Numbered from the stretch's first letter, positions 23,633 to 33,246 are shown. The stretch: DNA of 64,000 bases from Candidatus Methylophosphatis roskildensis (GCA_016708905.1 JADJEV010000003.1:1488001-1552000), one strand, 5' to 3'. The notes: generated by a model not told the origin, from the letters alone. Numbers and translations: made by a program.

Positions 23633-24496
23633 TCAGCGACCCGCGTTTTCGCGCCCGGCCATGACTGTCTCGCGAAACCGTTCCGCGGCATCGGTGCTCC
23701 AGCGGCTGATGCCCTCGACCGCTTCCTGCACGCCGTCGGCGCGATCGAGCCGATGATATACCCATCCGAGCGATGACCAGAATGCGGCGCGATCGGTGCT
23801 CGGCTCCAGCGTCTTGCCGTCGATCGCCCTGCGAAACGCCGCCAGCGCATCCTCCAGCCGCACTTCGCGCACCAGCGAATCGCCGCGGCAGGCCCAGGCT
23901 TCGGCGTAATCGCTCTCGCGCTGGATCGCCTGCTTCGCCGCGAGGATCGCCAGCGCCGGCTCGGCGTTGCGCAGATGCGCCTGGCACAGATCGAACCATG
24001 TGCGCGGCTCGGCCGGATTGACCTCGGTCGCGCGCACGTAGGCAGTCACCGCATAGTCGAAGCGCTTGAGCACGGTGTAAGCGACGCCGAGACCGCGCCA
24101 CACCGGATGTCGTTGTCGCGGATTGATGTCAATCGCGCGGTTGTAGGCCGCCACGACGCCGGCGTAGTCGCGACGTTCGGCATAAGTCCAGGCGAGCAGC
24201 ACCCACGGCGTATCGTCGTCCGGATCGACACTTGCCCATTCGCGGCTGATCCGCATTGCGTGGCGCCAGTCGTCCGCCCGCAGGGCCGCATAGGCTTCGC
24301 CGCGCAGCGCGTGCACGCGATCGAAGCCGGCGACGACCGGCATCGCCAGGTCCGGCTCCCTGGCCCGATCGACTCCCGGAGAGTAGGCCCAGCCCGGACC
24401 CGCGAGCGCCAGCCCGACTGAAACACCCAGGCTGGCGGCCCAGGCTCGCGCCTGGCGCACGATGACGCATGAATTCCTTCCGACTGGACGATGCAT
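23633..24496 (-). CDS. Exported tetratricopeptide-repeat protein
   Basis: 287 aa. The N-terminus MHRPVGRNSCVIVRQARAWA followed by a hydrophobic Ala/Leu/Val stretch suggests a signal peptide or anchor. Residues from about 75 form TPR units (AYAALRADDWRHAMRISREW; PWVLLAWTYAERRDYAGVVAAYN; GLGVAYTVLKRFDYAVTAYVRA; DLCQAHLRNAEPALAILAAK), which usually mediate protein contacts. The start at 24496 is supported by GGGGGA upstream; the open frame above it lacks similarity. It lies 46 bp upstream of ggt on the same strand, so the two may be cotranscribed. Partner unknown. Confidence 0.75.
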   Translation of the reverse strand: MHRPVGRNSCVIVRQARAWAASLGVSVGLALAGPGWAYSPGVDRAREPDLAMPVVAGFDRVHALRGEAYAALRADDWRHAMRISREWASVDPDDDTPWVLLAWTYAERRDYAGVVAAYNRAIDINPRQRHPVWRGLGVAYTVLKRFDYAVTAYVRATEVNPAEPRTWFDLCQAHLRNAEPALAILAAKQAIQRESDYAEAWACRGDSLVREVRLEDALAAFRRAIDGKTLEPSTDRAAFWSSLGWVYHRLDRADGVQEAVEGISRWSTDAAERFRETVMAGRENAGR

Positions 24497-24712
24497 GACT
24501 CGATCCCCCGAGACAATCAACCCGCGATACCGGCGAACGCTGCGCCGGATCTCGCCACACCACGTATACGGCTTCGTTGACCGCAACTGTGAGTATCGAT
24601 CAGATCGTGGATGCCTTCGAGCCTTTCGCCGGCCAGCGGCGTGACGAGGTTGGCACCGTCGGCACCGCTGTATCCCGGCTGCGCCATGTTCCAACACCAT
24701 CGCGTCGCACCA

Positions 24713-25810
24713 CTACATCCTCAGACGCTCGCGGTAGCCGGTGAGTTCGAGGTAGCCGCGCCCAAGCTCTTTGCCGCCAGTCGAGAGCACTACCGCGCCC
24801 TCCCAATACACCGCCCCGGTGCTGCGGCGCGAGTCGAGTTCCTGATCGTCGAACAGTGGCGTCAGTTCGCCGACCAGCGGACCGAGCGAGGTACTCAAGC
24901 GGACTCGCATTGCGACCGGATAGCGCGACCCGGTGCGCGGACTCGTCCACTCACGCTGCGGCTCGAATGCGACATCGCGCGGTCCGAGCGCCTCGACCCT
25001 GCCATCGGCGCGCCGCAGGGTGCCGCCCGCCCACAGCGCTGCGCCATCCTTGCCGCGCATGCGAAAGGCCATCAGCGCCCCGCCGTCGGCGAGATTGATT
25101 CCGATCCAGTCCCAGCCGCTGGCAGTCTCGGGCAGGTATTCGCTCGACCATTCGTGGTCGAACCAGGCGCGGCCGCTCACCGCGAGCGTGCGGCCCTCGC
25201 GTGTCAGCTTGCCGCTCACGGCGAGCTGCGGCAGGCTGTAGTAGTGGCTGGAATGGCGCGGATCGGGCGCCTTCTGGCTGAAGCCGCGTTGGCCGTTGAG
25301 CAGCGCAGGCCCGGTTGGTAAGAGGCGCAGATCGTAGGCGAAGTCGCGCCCGGCGACGCGCGCGAGTATCGCCTCGCCATCGCCGGCGCCCTCGCGCCGC
25401 ATGCTCCAGTCGTCCAGCCGCACATCGAGATCGCCCTCGCTCGCCTGCGCCAGTCCGAAACCGGCACGCGCGGTCCGCTCGGCGTGCATGAGCCGGCCGC
25501 GCCGCGGATCGGACAGCGCCGCATGCGCGAACAGGATCTGGCTAGCGGCGAAGCGGCTCGGATTGTTCTCCTGCACGCCGGGACGAACGCGGAAGAAGGT
25601 CACCTGAAAGCCCATCGTCACCGGCTTGCCGTCCTCGATCGCCTCCAGCCAGCCGGTGACATACCACCACTCGACGCGAAACGCCGGATGCGCGCCATGG
25701 TCGCGCGGCAGATCGATCGACACCTCGGGGCGCACCACTGGATAGTCGACGGCGGCAGCGCCCGCAGCCAGGCTCGCCAGCCACAGTGCGGCGATCAGCA
25801 CGGCGCGCAT
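24713..25810 (-). CDS. attH: Lipocalin-like secreted hydrolase (AttH/CrtC family)
   Basis: 365 aa. Signal peptide AVLIAALWLASLAAGAAA at residues 3-20. LPRDHGAHPAFRVEWWYVTGWL, GFQVTFFRVRPG, FAHAALSDPRRGRLMHAERTAR, SGRAWFDHEWSSEYL and GWDWIGINLADGG are the landmarks of the family sometimes labelled predicted secreted hydrolase or carotenoid 1,2-hydratase-like. It starts one base inside the stop of the upstream permease gene (TGATG), so translation is coupled. With the ATPase and FtsX-type permease it forms the set known as AttEFGH. The molecule handled is unknown; a lipid or hydrophobic ligand is likely from the fold. Confidence 0.82.
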   Translation of the reverse strand: MRAVLIAALWLASLAAGAAAVDYPVVRPEVSIDLPRDHGAHPAFRVEWWYVTGWLEAIEDGKPVTMGFQVTFFRVRPGVQENNPSRFAASQILFAHAALSDPRRGRLMHAERTARAGFGLAQASEGDLDVRLDDWSMRREGAGDGEAILARVAGRDFAYDLRLLPTGPALLNGQRGFSQKAPDPRHSSHYYSLPQLAVSGKLTREGRTLAVSGRAWFDHEWSSEYLPETASGWDWIGINLADGGALMAFRMRGKDGAALWAGGTLRRADGRVEALGPRDVAFEPQREWTSPRTGSRYPVAMRVRLSTSLGPLVGELTPLFDDQELDSRRSTGAVYWEGAVVLSTGGKELGRGYLELTGYRERLRM

Positions 25811-28359
25811 CACCAGTCCTCCCGCACCGCGCGCACCGCGTCGACCTGCATCGCGGCACGCGCCGACAGCACGGCCGCCGCCGTCGCCAGCAGGGTAATC
25901 GCCGAGCCGAACAGCGCCAGCGTGCCCCACGGCAACACCAGCTCCATGCTCCAGTGGAATGACTGCCGATTCACCACATGAATCAGGATCAGGCTGATCG
26001 CAGTACCCGTGGCCAGCCCGGTCAGCACGCCCAGTACGGCCACCAGCGCGCCCTCGGCACCGAGCATGCGGGCGATCTCGCCGCGCGTCAGGCCGATGTG
26101 CCTCAGCACGCCGAACTCGCGCCGGCGCGCCGCAGCCAGCGCGGCGAAACTCGCCGCCACGCCGGCGATGCCGATCGCGACCGCCACCGCTTCCAGCGCG
26201 TAGGTGACCGCGAAGGTACGGTCGAATATGCCGAGCGAGATCTTGCGGATCTCGCCCGGTTCGGCCAGCTCGATCGAATCCGCCGGCAGGCGCGCGCGCA
26301 ATGCGCGGGCCACCTGCGCGGTGTCCGCCCCCGGCGCCAGCCACAGTCCGACATCGTTGACGCGCATGTCGCCGGTCTGGGTTCGATAGGTCGCCAGGTC
26401 GATCGCCACCGCGCCGTGCTGGCGCGCATAGTCGCGCCAGATGCCGGCGACCACCACCTCGATCTCGCGCCCGGCCAGCGGCAGGCGCACCCGCTGGCCG
26501 AGCTGCCAGCCGTAGAGATCCTGCATCGCTTCCGAAGCCAGCACGCCGATCGATCCGGCCGGCACCGTCACGCTGGCCAGCAGCGGAAGCGCGGCCCGGT
26601 CTGCCGTGAGCGGTCGCGCGATCAGCGCCACCTGAGGCAGCGCCGGATCGAGCAGCAGGCTCTGGTGACGCAGGAAGTCGATGCGCGCAAGGCCTGGCGT
26701 GGACTGGATCGCGACCTGTTCGGCGGTGTCGAAATGTCCGCTCTCGCCGGCCCGCGAAGCCCTCAGATAGAGATCCGCCGGCAGCACCTGACTCAGCCAG
26801 ACATCGACCGACTGGCGAAACGAACCGACCATGATCGCCATCGCCCCCGCCAGCGCCACGGCGGCCAGCACGCCGGCCGCGCCCAGGGTGGCCAGGTGCG
26901 GCGCGCCGCGCAGTTGCAGGACCGCCAGCGCAAGCCAGGGCGCACGCGGGGTCGGCAGGCGCGCGAACAGCAGGCGCGCCAGTCGCGGCAGGATCAGCAC
27001 GCTGCCTATCAGCAGAAGCGCGATCGCTGCGTAGCCGAACACCGGCAAACCGCCGATCGGCGGAAGCCAGACGATCGCCAGAGCCGCCGACAGGCACAGC
27101 AGGCCCGGTGCGACGGGCCCGAACCGCGCGAAGCTGTCGGCGGCGTCGCCGCTCTTCAGGGCCAGCGCCGGATCGCTGCGTGCCGCTTCGATGGCCGGCG
27201 CGGCACTGCCGGCCATCGCCGCTGCGATCCCCAACGCCACAAAGCCCGTCGTGCCCCACGGGTCGAACGCCAGGGCAGGCGCAGCACCCTGAAAGTAGCC
27301 GGCGCCGAGATCGCCGCCGATCAGGCGCAGAGCCAGTGCGGCCAGCGCATAGCCTACGGGCACGCCGATCAGGCTGCCGAGCGCGCCAATCAGCGCGCCT
27401 TCCAGCAGCAGCCAGCGCACCAGCGCACCGCGCGTGATGCCGGCCGCGCGCAAAAAGGCCAGTTCGGCGCGCCGGCGCACCACATTGACCGCCTGCGCCG
27501 AGAACACCAGAAAGGCGCCGGTGACCAGGGCGATCAGCGCCAGCATGGTCAGATTCACGCGATAGGCGCGCGACAGCCGCGCCGCCTGCGACTCGGCCTG
27601 CGCCGGCGTGGCGACGAAGACGCCTGGGGGTAGGTCGGCGCCGATTGCTCTCAGCGCGCTGGCAGCGTCGACGCCCTCGCGCAACCGCAGGTCGATGCGT
27701 GTCAGCACGCCCAGGCGCTCGAAGCGCCATTGCGCGGTGGCGATGTCGGTGACCGCCAGCATCTGGCCGGCACCGACCGCCGGCAGCAGGCCGCCGATGC
27801 GAAAGCGCGCACTGCCCACCCCGCTCTGCAGCGCGATGGCATCTCCGCTGGCAAGGCCGAAGCGCTGCGCGGCGGCCGGGCTCAGGTACAGTGTGTCTTC
27901 GTCCAGCAGGCCCGGCGCCCGGGCCGACTCGGCGGTGCGTTCGCCGCGGCCGGTGCCTTGCGCCGGCGGCGGAATCAGTGCCACGGACAGCGAAGCGGCG
28001 CGGAAGACATCGAGCCCGATCAGCTTGAGCGCGCCGCCTCCCTCGCCGGCTGCCCCGAGTGGTTTGGCGTCGATCTCGAGCAGCGGACTGACGGTTTCCA
28101 CCTCGGGGCGTTGCGCGAGCTGCGGGTAGAGCGACTCGTCGAAGCCGCCGCGCGCACCGCGCACCTCGATATCCGCCTGACCGGAAACCGTGCGCAGGCC
28201 GCGGCCGAATTCGTCCAGCGCCGAACGATTGACCACCGAGACCGCCACCCCGAGGGCCACGCCGAGCGCCAGCGCCAGCACCGACATCAGGGCGCGGCCC
28301 GGCTGCTGCACCAGGTGGCCGAGAAAGGCGTGGGCGAGGACGGCGCGCATGCCGCTCAA
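25810..28359 (-). CDS. ABC transporter permease with duplicated FtsX domains
   Basis: 849 aa. An N-terminal helix (ALMSVLALALGVALGVAVSVV) is followed by a periplasmic MacB-type domain. Helix blocks occur around 265-430, then a second periplasmic domain, and a final FtsX block at 710-849 with a LEAVAVAIGIAGVAASFAAL helix. This equals two FtsX permease units fused, as in AttFG or YbbP-like exporters, which extract lipids or lipoproteins from the inner membrane rather than importing solutes. It overlaps the ATPase stop by ATGA and the lipocalin gene by one base. Confidence 0.85.
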   Translation of the reverse strand: MSGMRAVLAHAFLGHLVQQPGRALMSVLALALGVALGVAVSVVNRSALDEFGRGLRTVSGQADIEVRGARGGFDESLYPQLAQRPEVETVSPLLEIDAKPLGAAGEGGGALKLIGLDVFRAASLSVALIPPPAQGTGRGERTAESARAPGLLDEDTLYLSPAAAQRFGLASGDAIALQSGVGSARFRIGGLLPAVGAGQMLAVTDIATAQWRFERLGVLTRIDLRLREGVDAASALRAIGADLPPGVFVATPAQAESQAARLSRAYRVNLTMLALIALVTGAFLVFSAQAVNVVRRRAELAFLRAAGITRGALVRWLLLEGALIGALGSLIGVPVGYALAALALRLIGGDLGAGYFQGAAPALAFDPWGTTGFVALGIAAAMAGSAAPAIEAARSDPALALKSGDAADSFARFGPVAPGLLCLSAALAIVWLPPIGGLPVFGYAAIALLLIGSVLILPRLARLLFARLPTPRAPWLALAVLQLRGAPHLATLGAAGVLAAVALAGAMAIMVGSFRQSVDVWLSQVLPADLYLRASRAGESGHFDTAEQVAIQSTPGLARIDFLRHQSLLLDPALPQVALIARPLTADRAALPLLASVTVPAGSIGVLASEAMQDLYGWQLGQRVRLPLAGREIEVVVAGIWRDYARQHGAVAIDLATYRTQTGDMRVNDVGLWLAPGADTAQVARALRARLPADSIELAEPGEIRKISLGIFDRTFAVTYALEAVAVAIGIAGVAASFAALAAARRREFGVLRHIGLTRGEIARMLGAEGALVAVLGVLTGLATGTAISLILIHVVNRQSFHWSMELVLPWGTLALFGSAITLLATAAAVLSARAAMQVDAVRAVREDW

Positions 28360-29030
28360 GCCGGCTCCAGCCGGCCGTCGCGCCCAAGCCGCAGCACGCG
28401 ATCGGCGCTGGCCGCCGCAGCGTGCGAGTGGGTGACGAGTATGCCGATCGCCTGGTGCGCGACGACCGACTCGCGCAACAGGGCGAGAATGCGTTCGGCG
28501 GTTTCCGGATCGAGATTGCCGGTCGGCTCGTCGGCCAGCACCAGCGCCGGACGATGCACGAGTGCGCGGGCGATCGCCACCCGCTGCAGCTCGCCGCCGG
28601 AGAGTTCGCGCGGGCGCGAGCCGGCGCGGGCCGCCAGATCGACGGCGGCGAGCATTTCGTGCACCCGCGGCTCGATCGGCTCGATGCGATTGAGCGCCAG
28701 CGGCAGCGCGACGTTCTGCGCCACCGTCAGATGCGGCAGCACGTGGAAGGCCTGGAAGACGAAGCCCATCCGCGCGGCGCGCAGCCGGGTCACGCCATTG
28801 TCATCGAGCGCGGAGAGATTCCGCCCGTCCAGTTCGACATGCCCGCCGCTCGGCCGATCGAGCCCGGCGATCAGGTTGAGCAGGGTCGATTTGCCGCAGC
28901 CCGATTCGCCCATGATGGCCACATAGTCGCCGGCCGCCAGATCGAGATCGATGCCGCGCAGCAGTTCGCGCGGCGGCAGATCGGGCTGCAGCGCGGGCAA
29001 GGTCTTGGACAGATCGACGAGGCGAAGCAA
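28356..29030 (-). CDS. ABC transporter ATP-binding protein (LolD/MacB-like)
   Basis: 224 aa. Walker A GESGCGKST, Q-loop VFQAFHVLPHLTVAQN, signature LSGGELQRVAIARAL, Walker B LVLADEPTGNLDPET and H-loop VTHSHAAA are all intact. It energises the FtsX-type permease downstream, with which it overlaps by 4 bp. First gene of the three-gene exporter operon. Confidence 0.92.
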   Translation of the reverse strand: MLRLVDLSKTLPALQPDLPPRELLRGIDLDLAAGDYVAIMGESGCGKSTLLNLIAGLDRPSGGHVELDGRNLSALDDNGVTRLRAARMGFVFQAFHVLPHLTVAQNVALPLALNRIEPIEPRVHEMLAAVDLAARAGSRPRELSGGELQRVAIARALVHRPALVLADEPTGNLDPETAERILALLRESVVAHQAIGILVTHSHAAAASADRVLRLGRDGRLEPA

Positions 29031-29110
29031 CGCGGGCTCAGGTCGGGGACGAAGCCCGATTTGACCATGTGTCGACGGGAAAGTGGCAGGACGCCCCGCG
29101 AATTGCGAAT

Positions 29111-29554
29111 TCAGCCGAGCAGACGCTCGTCGGTCGCGCGCAGGCGGCGACTCAATTCACGCGCCATGTTCATCTGGATCAGCGCGAACTGTTCGAGGTC
29201 GCGCTGGTACAACTGATGCAGGCTGGCGGCGAAGATCTCGAAGGCGCTGCAGTCCTCCAGCGCCTGAACCGAGGCGCTGCGCGGCGAAAGGTCGATAAGC
29301 GCCATCTCGCCGAAGCAGTCGCCCGGGCCCAGACGGCTCAGGAGCAGCGCGCCCTGCCGGGCCTTCTTGCGCACTTCGACCGTGCCCGCATCGAGCACGA
29401 ACATCGATTCGCCCGGCTCGCCCTCGCGAAAAAAGAAGGCGCCCGGGCGTACATGCACATCGCGTGACACGCCGAGCAAGAAGCTCAGCGCGTCTTCCTG
29501 GATACCGCCGAACAGCGGCATCTGCTGCAGCAAGGCGATTCGCTTGGACTCCAT
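29111..29554 (-). CDS. Cyclic-nucleotide-binding domain protein (Crp-fold, no DNA-binding domain)
   Basis: 147 aa, a single cNMP-binding beta-roll: LLQQMPLFGGIQEDALSFLL, PGAFFFREGEPGESMFVLDAGTVEV, GPGDCFGEMALIDLSPRSASVQ (phosphate-binding cassette, with SA where cAMP binders often have RAA or RSA). The C-terminal helix FALIQMNMARELSRRLRATDERL ends the protein; there is no HTH, so it is a regulator or sensor subunit rather than a transcription factor. The start is ATG at 29554 with GGGGG upstream. Ligand unknown. It lies 80 bp upstream of the ABC ATPase on the same strand. Confidence 0.8.
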   Translation of the reverse strand: MESKRIALLQQMPLFGGIQEDALSFLLGVSRDVHVRPGAFFFREGEPGESMFVLDAGTVEVRKKARQGALLLSRLGPGDCFGEMALIDLSPRSASVQALEDCSAFEIFAASLHQLYQRDLEQFALIQMNMARELSRRLRATDERLLG

Positions 29555-29709
29555 CGTACCCCCGCTCGCCAAAGATTTTGCGTCCGGCATAGGCGCCTGG
29601 AAGTTGAGAGCATACGCCACCGTGCGATCGATCGACAGCCGGCCGCCCCAAGCAAGTACCGCCGGGGGGGGAACATCTCGAACGGATCGTTTCGACGGAT
29701 CGCCGGCAG

Positions 29710-30843
29710 TCAGGCCGACAAGGCTGCCAGCCACCCCGCCGCACCGGTGATGCGCACCGCGCCGCGCTGCTCTTCCTGGCGCAGATCGCGCACCAGTTGC
29801 ACGGCCTGGGTATCGGGAAATCGCGATGCGAAGCTGCTCAACGCGCGGTGTGGTGTGGGGTCCGTCAGCTTGCATTCGATCAGGTGGGTCGGTCGCCGCC
29901 CGGCCGACAAAACGAAATCGACTTCCGCGCCGTCCTTGGTGCGAATTGTATGCAGACCCAGCGAGAGCCCCTGCGTGTCGTTGAGGAAGTGCACATGCTT
30001 GAGCAGCATGGTGGCCACCGCGTTCTCGAAACGTATGCCGTCGTCACCACGGACCAGGCCATTGTCGAAGAAGTAGATCTTCGGCATTTGCAGGATCGCG
30101 CGGGCGATGTTGTGGTGCCACGGCTGCACCGTGAACACGATGTAGAGTGCCTGCAGGATATCGAGATAGCGTTTGAGGGTGATCGGCGAGACGGCCAGAT
30201 CGCGCGCGATGGACGCCAGCGACAGCGGTGAGCCCACGCGTTCGCGCAGCAGTCCGACGAACAGCCGCATCGCGCCGATCTCGTTGATGCGCGAGAACTC
30301 GAGCACATCTTCGCGAACCAGATCGGTGAAGTATTGCTGGCGCCAGCGCGCCGCCTGGGCCGGATCGTCGGCCAGGCACGGCTCGGGAAAACCGCCGCGC
30401 TCGATCAGCCAGGTCAGCGCGTCGGCCGGCGTCGCACCCTGCTGCTCGCACCATTCGCGCACCGAGATCGGATGCAGGCGCAATGCGAAGTAGCGCCCGG
30501 CCAGCGATTCGCCGCCTTGGCGAAAGGTGTCCATGCGCGCGCTGCCCGTTACCAGCAGGGCATGCCCGTCCGGACGGCCATCCACCACGCCTTTGAGCCA
30601 GCCTTTCCAGTCCGGCATCTTGTGGATTTCGTCCATGACCAGCAGGCGCGCGCGCGGACTCCAGCTTTGCCGCTGCAGCACGGCGCGGTCGGCGACGACA
30701 TCCCAGTTCAAATACTGCGCCTGCTCGAATTGCGCGATCAACTGTCGCGCCAAGGTGGTCTTGCCAACCTGACGCGGGCCCGTGAGTACGACCATCTTAG
30801 CCTGAAGATCGGTGGCGACGCGGTCGTCGAGATAGCGTTTCAT
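29710..30843 (-). CDS. AAA-type ATPase with DUF4143 C-terminal domain
   Basis: 377 aa. Walker A TGPRQVGKTTLARQL at residues 21-35, Walker B ARLLVMDEIHKM, sensor LVTGSARMD. The second half is DUF4143: GGFPEPCLADDP, WRQQYFTDLVREDV, ITLKRYLDILQALYIVFTVQPW, KIYFFDNGLVRG and the nuclease-like GAEVDFVLSAGRRPTHLIECKL. These proteins are widespread and often transferred; function unproven. AT-rich upstream DNA (30844-30900), unlike its surroundings, fits acquisition by transfer. Confidence 0.85.
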   Translation of the reverse strand: MKRYLDDRVATDLQAKMVVLTGPRQVGKTTLARQLIAQFEQAQYLNWDVVADRAVLQRQSWSPRARLLVMDEIHKMPDWKGWLKGVVDGRPDGHALLVTGSARMDTFRQGGESLAGRYFALRLHPISVREWCEQQGATPADALTWLIERGGFPEPCLADDPAQAARWRQQYFTDLVREDVLEFSRINEIGAMRLFVGLLRERVGSPLSLASIARDLAVSPITLKRYLDILQALYIVFTVQPWHHNIARAILQMPKIYFFDNGLVRGDDGIRFENAVATMLLKHVHFLNDTQGLSLGLHTIRTKDGAEVDFVLSAGRRPTHLIECKLTDPTPHRALSSFASRFPDTQAVQLVRDLRQEEQRGAVRITGAAGWLAALSA

Positions 30844-31235
30844 GCGACTATTGTACCTAATAGTATCAAATAGTCGCGACTTTTTTATATACTAAAATGG
30901 ATTGGACGGATTCCGACGCGAGAGGGCCACCTGTCACGGGCGTACGCGGCCTTCGTTGTTAAGCGCGAGCGCGGGTGCGAATTCACGGCCCTACCCCCAT
31001 CCCGGCCTTCCCCCTGGCGGGGGGAAGGAGAATTGCGCGGCTGGAGGCCAGCATTCATGCGCTTCTTCGGGCATGGCAGGCCGCAACGCCCTATCCATGG
31101 GCCTCACCGGATTGCTGGTCTGCGGACCGCCTATCCATGCGGTCCGTGGAGCACGTAGCGCGTAGGTTGGGCAGAGCGAAGCGAAGCCCAACGGTATCGT
31201 CCTCTGACGTTGGGCTTTGCTTCGCTCTGCCCAAC
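30844..31235. other. AT-rich promoter region followed by repeats
   Basis: The first 55 bp are strongly AT-rich and hold an inverted motif GACTATT (30846-30852) with AATAGTA (30859-30865) and AATAGTC (30869-30875), directly in front of the ATPase start; an operator is plausible. From about 31060 the composite repeat (CGCCCTATCCATGGGC, CGCCTATCCATGCGG) and then the long hairpin follow. No gene. Confidence 0.5.
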
Positions 31236-31239
31236 CTAC
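31162..31239. repeat. Long hairpin of the GTAGGTTGGGC family
   Basis: GTAGGTTGGGCAGAGCGAAG and its complement CTTCGCTCTGCCCAACCTAC form the arms of a stem of about 30 bp with a short loop. The right arm contains the TAG stop codon of the histidine kinase gene (31236-31238). It may act as a terminator, but no T-run is present. Confidence 0.8.
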
Positions 31240-32579
31240 CCGAACTGCGTCTGGCCGGTCGCAGGCAGCCGGACTTCGACCCGCAATCCCCCGAGTGCGG
31301 CGGAATGGGCGAACTGCAGGCTGCCTTCGTAGCTGTCGACGATGTCGCGCACGATGGCCAGGCCGAGGCCGCTGCCGGGTTTCGATTCGTCGGCGCGAAA
31401 GCCGCGAATGGTCAGCTCGTCGAGCGCATCGGGTGCGCAGCCCGGCCCGTCGTCCTCGACGACCAGGGACAGGCCATCGGCCTGCTCCGCCGTCAGCGAC
31501 ACGCGGCCATGGCACCACTTGCAGGCGTTGTCGAGCAGGTTGCCGAGGAGTTCCAGGAAATCCTCGCGCTCGCCGGCAAAGCGGGCGCCGGGCGCGATCT
31601 CCCATTCGATGCGCGCCGCCTTGTCGCGATACAGCGCGCCGAGCGTGCGCGCGAGCGCCTCGATCTCGCGCTCGAGGTCGACGCGCTGCCCCGGCATGGC
31701 CGCGCCGGCCAGGCGGGCGCGCTTGAGTTCGCGCTCGACAATGCGGCGCATCTCCTCACTCGATTCGCCGATCGCCGCGCGCAGACCCGGCTGCGCGGCC
31801 AGTGCCGGCGCGTCGGCGGTCTGGTTGAGCACCGCCAGCCGGGTCTTCAGCGCATGGGCCAGATTGCCCAGCGCCTCGCGCGAGCGGCGCGAGCGCTTGT
31901 CCATGCTGGCGAGCAGGCGGTTGAGCTCGTCTATCATCGGCTCGATCTCGGCGGGCGCGGCGGCATCGATGCGTGCGGTCTCGCCGCGCTCGAGACGGGC
32001 AAGGTTTTCCCGCACCGCGTCGATCGGCGCCAGGCCGCGGCCGACGATCAGCCGCTGTACCAGCAGCAGCGCCGCCAGCACCACCGCCGATACCGCGCCG
32101 TGGATCAACTGAAAGCGGCGCAATCCGGCTTCGAGTGCGCTCAGATCCTCGGCGACCGCGATGGTCAGATCATGCTGCTGCCGCTGGTAGCCTCGCACAT
32201 GCACCAGCAGCGGCTGGCCCTGCGGCCCGGCCAGCCGCAGCTCGAGCGAGCGGCCGGGCGCCAGCGGCTCGATTGGCGGCACTTCGTCCCACAGCGAGCG
32301 CGATTGCTCGCGTTGCGCACCGGTGATGACGATGTAGTAGTGGCCGGAAAACGGCCGCTGGTAGATCGCGTCGATGCGCGCCGCGTCGATGGCAAGCACG
32401 CCCGTATCGTCGAAGCGGCTGCCGGCGAGCAGGGTTTCGGCGTCGTGCGCGAGCCGCGCCAGCAGTTGGTCGGTGGTCAGCTTCTCGATCGCCCGGCTGG
32501 CCACCCACCACTGCAGGCCGAGCAGCAATACCAGGCTGGCCGCCAGCCCGACCGACAGCCGGGCCTTGAGCGACGACAT
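31236..32579 (-). CDS. Sensor histidine kinase (PhoQ-like)
   Basis: 447 aa. Transmembrane helices at about 8-27 and 158-178 enclose a periplasmic sensor of about 130 residues. A HAMP-like linker follows, then the H-box LGNLAHALKTRLAVL with phospho-acceptor His242. The ATPase has N-box GNLLDNACKW, G1 VEDDGPGC and G2 GSGLGLAIVRDI. The H-box LAHALKT resembles that of PhoQ. It starts one base inside the stop of the response regulator gene. The signal is unknown. Its stop codon lies in a dispersed hairpin. Confidence 0.88.
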   Translation of the reverse strand: MSSLKARLSVGLAASLVLLLGLQWWVASRAIEKLTTDQLLARLAHDAETLLAGSRFDDTGVLAIDAARIDAIYQRPFSGHYYIVITGAQREQSRSLWDEVPPIEPLAPGRSLELRLAGPQGQPLLVHVRGYQRQQHDLTIAVAEDLSALEAGLRRFQLIHGAVSAVVLAALLLVQRLIVGRGLAPIDAVRENLARLERGETARIDAAAPAEIEPMIDELNRLLASMDKRSRRSREALGNLAHALKTRLAVLNQTADAPALAAQPGLRAAIGESSEEMRRIVERELKRARLAGAAMPGQRVDLEREIEALARTLGALYRDKAARIEWEIAPGARFAGEREDFLELLGNLLDNACKWCHGRVSLTAEQADGLSLVVEDDGPGCAPDALDELTIRGFRADESKPGSGLGLAIVRDIVDSYEGSLQFAHSAALGGLRVEVRLPATGQTQFG

Positions 32580-33244
32580 CAGGCACGCTCTCCGAACACA
32601 TAACCTTGGCCGCGCAACGTATGGATGATGCCGGGGCCGAGCTTCTGGCGCAGGCGATTGATGTAGACCTCGATCACGTTGCTGTCGCGGTCGGCGTCGT
32701 ATTCATAGACATGCTCGGTCAGCCGCGATTTCGACAGCACGCGGCCGGGGTTCAGCATGAAATAGCGCAGCAGCCGGTATTCGATGCCGGTGAGCCGGCT
32801 GCGGCTGCCGTCGGCCAGAATCAGCGACTGTTCGTGTTCGTCGAGCGTCACCCCAGCCACGCTGAGCGGGCCGGCCGCCACCCCCTGGCCGCGCTTGGCG
32901 ACTGCACCGATGCGGGCCAGCAGCTCCTCGAACTGGAACGGCTTGCCGACGTAGTCGTCGGCGCCGGCCTTGAAGCCCTCGACCTTCTCCTGCCAACTGC
33001 CGCGCGCGGTCAGCACCACCACCGGAATCCGGTTGCCGCGCTGGCGCCAGTTGGCCAGCACCTCGAGGCCGGAGCGGCCGGGCAGGCCAAGATCGAGCAC
33101 CACGAGGTCATAGGGCTCGATGTCGCCGAGCGCCTCGGCGTCGACGCCGTCGGTCGACAGGTCGACCGCGTAACCGGCGCTCTGCAGTGCCGAGCGCAGT
33201 TGCGGCCCGAGCCGCGCATCGTCCTCGACCAGCAGCAGGCGCAT
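32579..33244 (-). CDS. OmpR/PhoP-family response regulator
   Basis: 221 aa. Receiver domain with acidic pocket EDD (7-9), phospho-acceptor Asp51 (LVVLDLGLPG), Thr79 and Lys101 (VGKPFQF). The C-terminal winged helix (SRLTGIEYRLLRYFMLNPGR, DSNVIEVYINRLRQKLG, TLRGQGYVFG) binds DNA. It is cotranscribed with its kinase, and the PepSY gene lies two bases upstream, so all three form one operon. Confidence 0.93.
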   Translation of the reverse strand: MRLLLVEDDARLGPQLRSALQSAGYAVDLSTDGVDAEALGDIEPYDLVVLDLGLPGRSGLEVLANWRQRGNRIPVVVLTARGSWQEKVEGFKAGADDYVGKPFQFEELLARIGAVAKRGQGVAAGPLSVAGVTLDEHEQSLILADGSRSRLTGIEYRLLRYFMLNPGRVLSKSRLTEHVYEYDADRDSNVIEVYINRLRQKLGPGIIHTLRGQGYVFGERA

Positions 33245-33246
33245 GT

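Noticed and set aside
25978..27633. 551-codon plus-strand frame
   Set aside because: Antisense to the permease; Arg/Gln-rich shadow sequence without a ribosome site or domain.
24713..28387. 1224-codon minus-strand open frame
   Set aside because: Only its last 365 codons are a gene (lipocalin-like). The rest is the wrong frame across the FtsX-type permease, which has its own clear frame.
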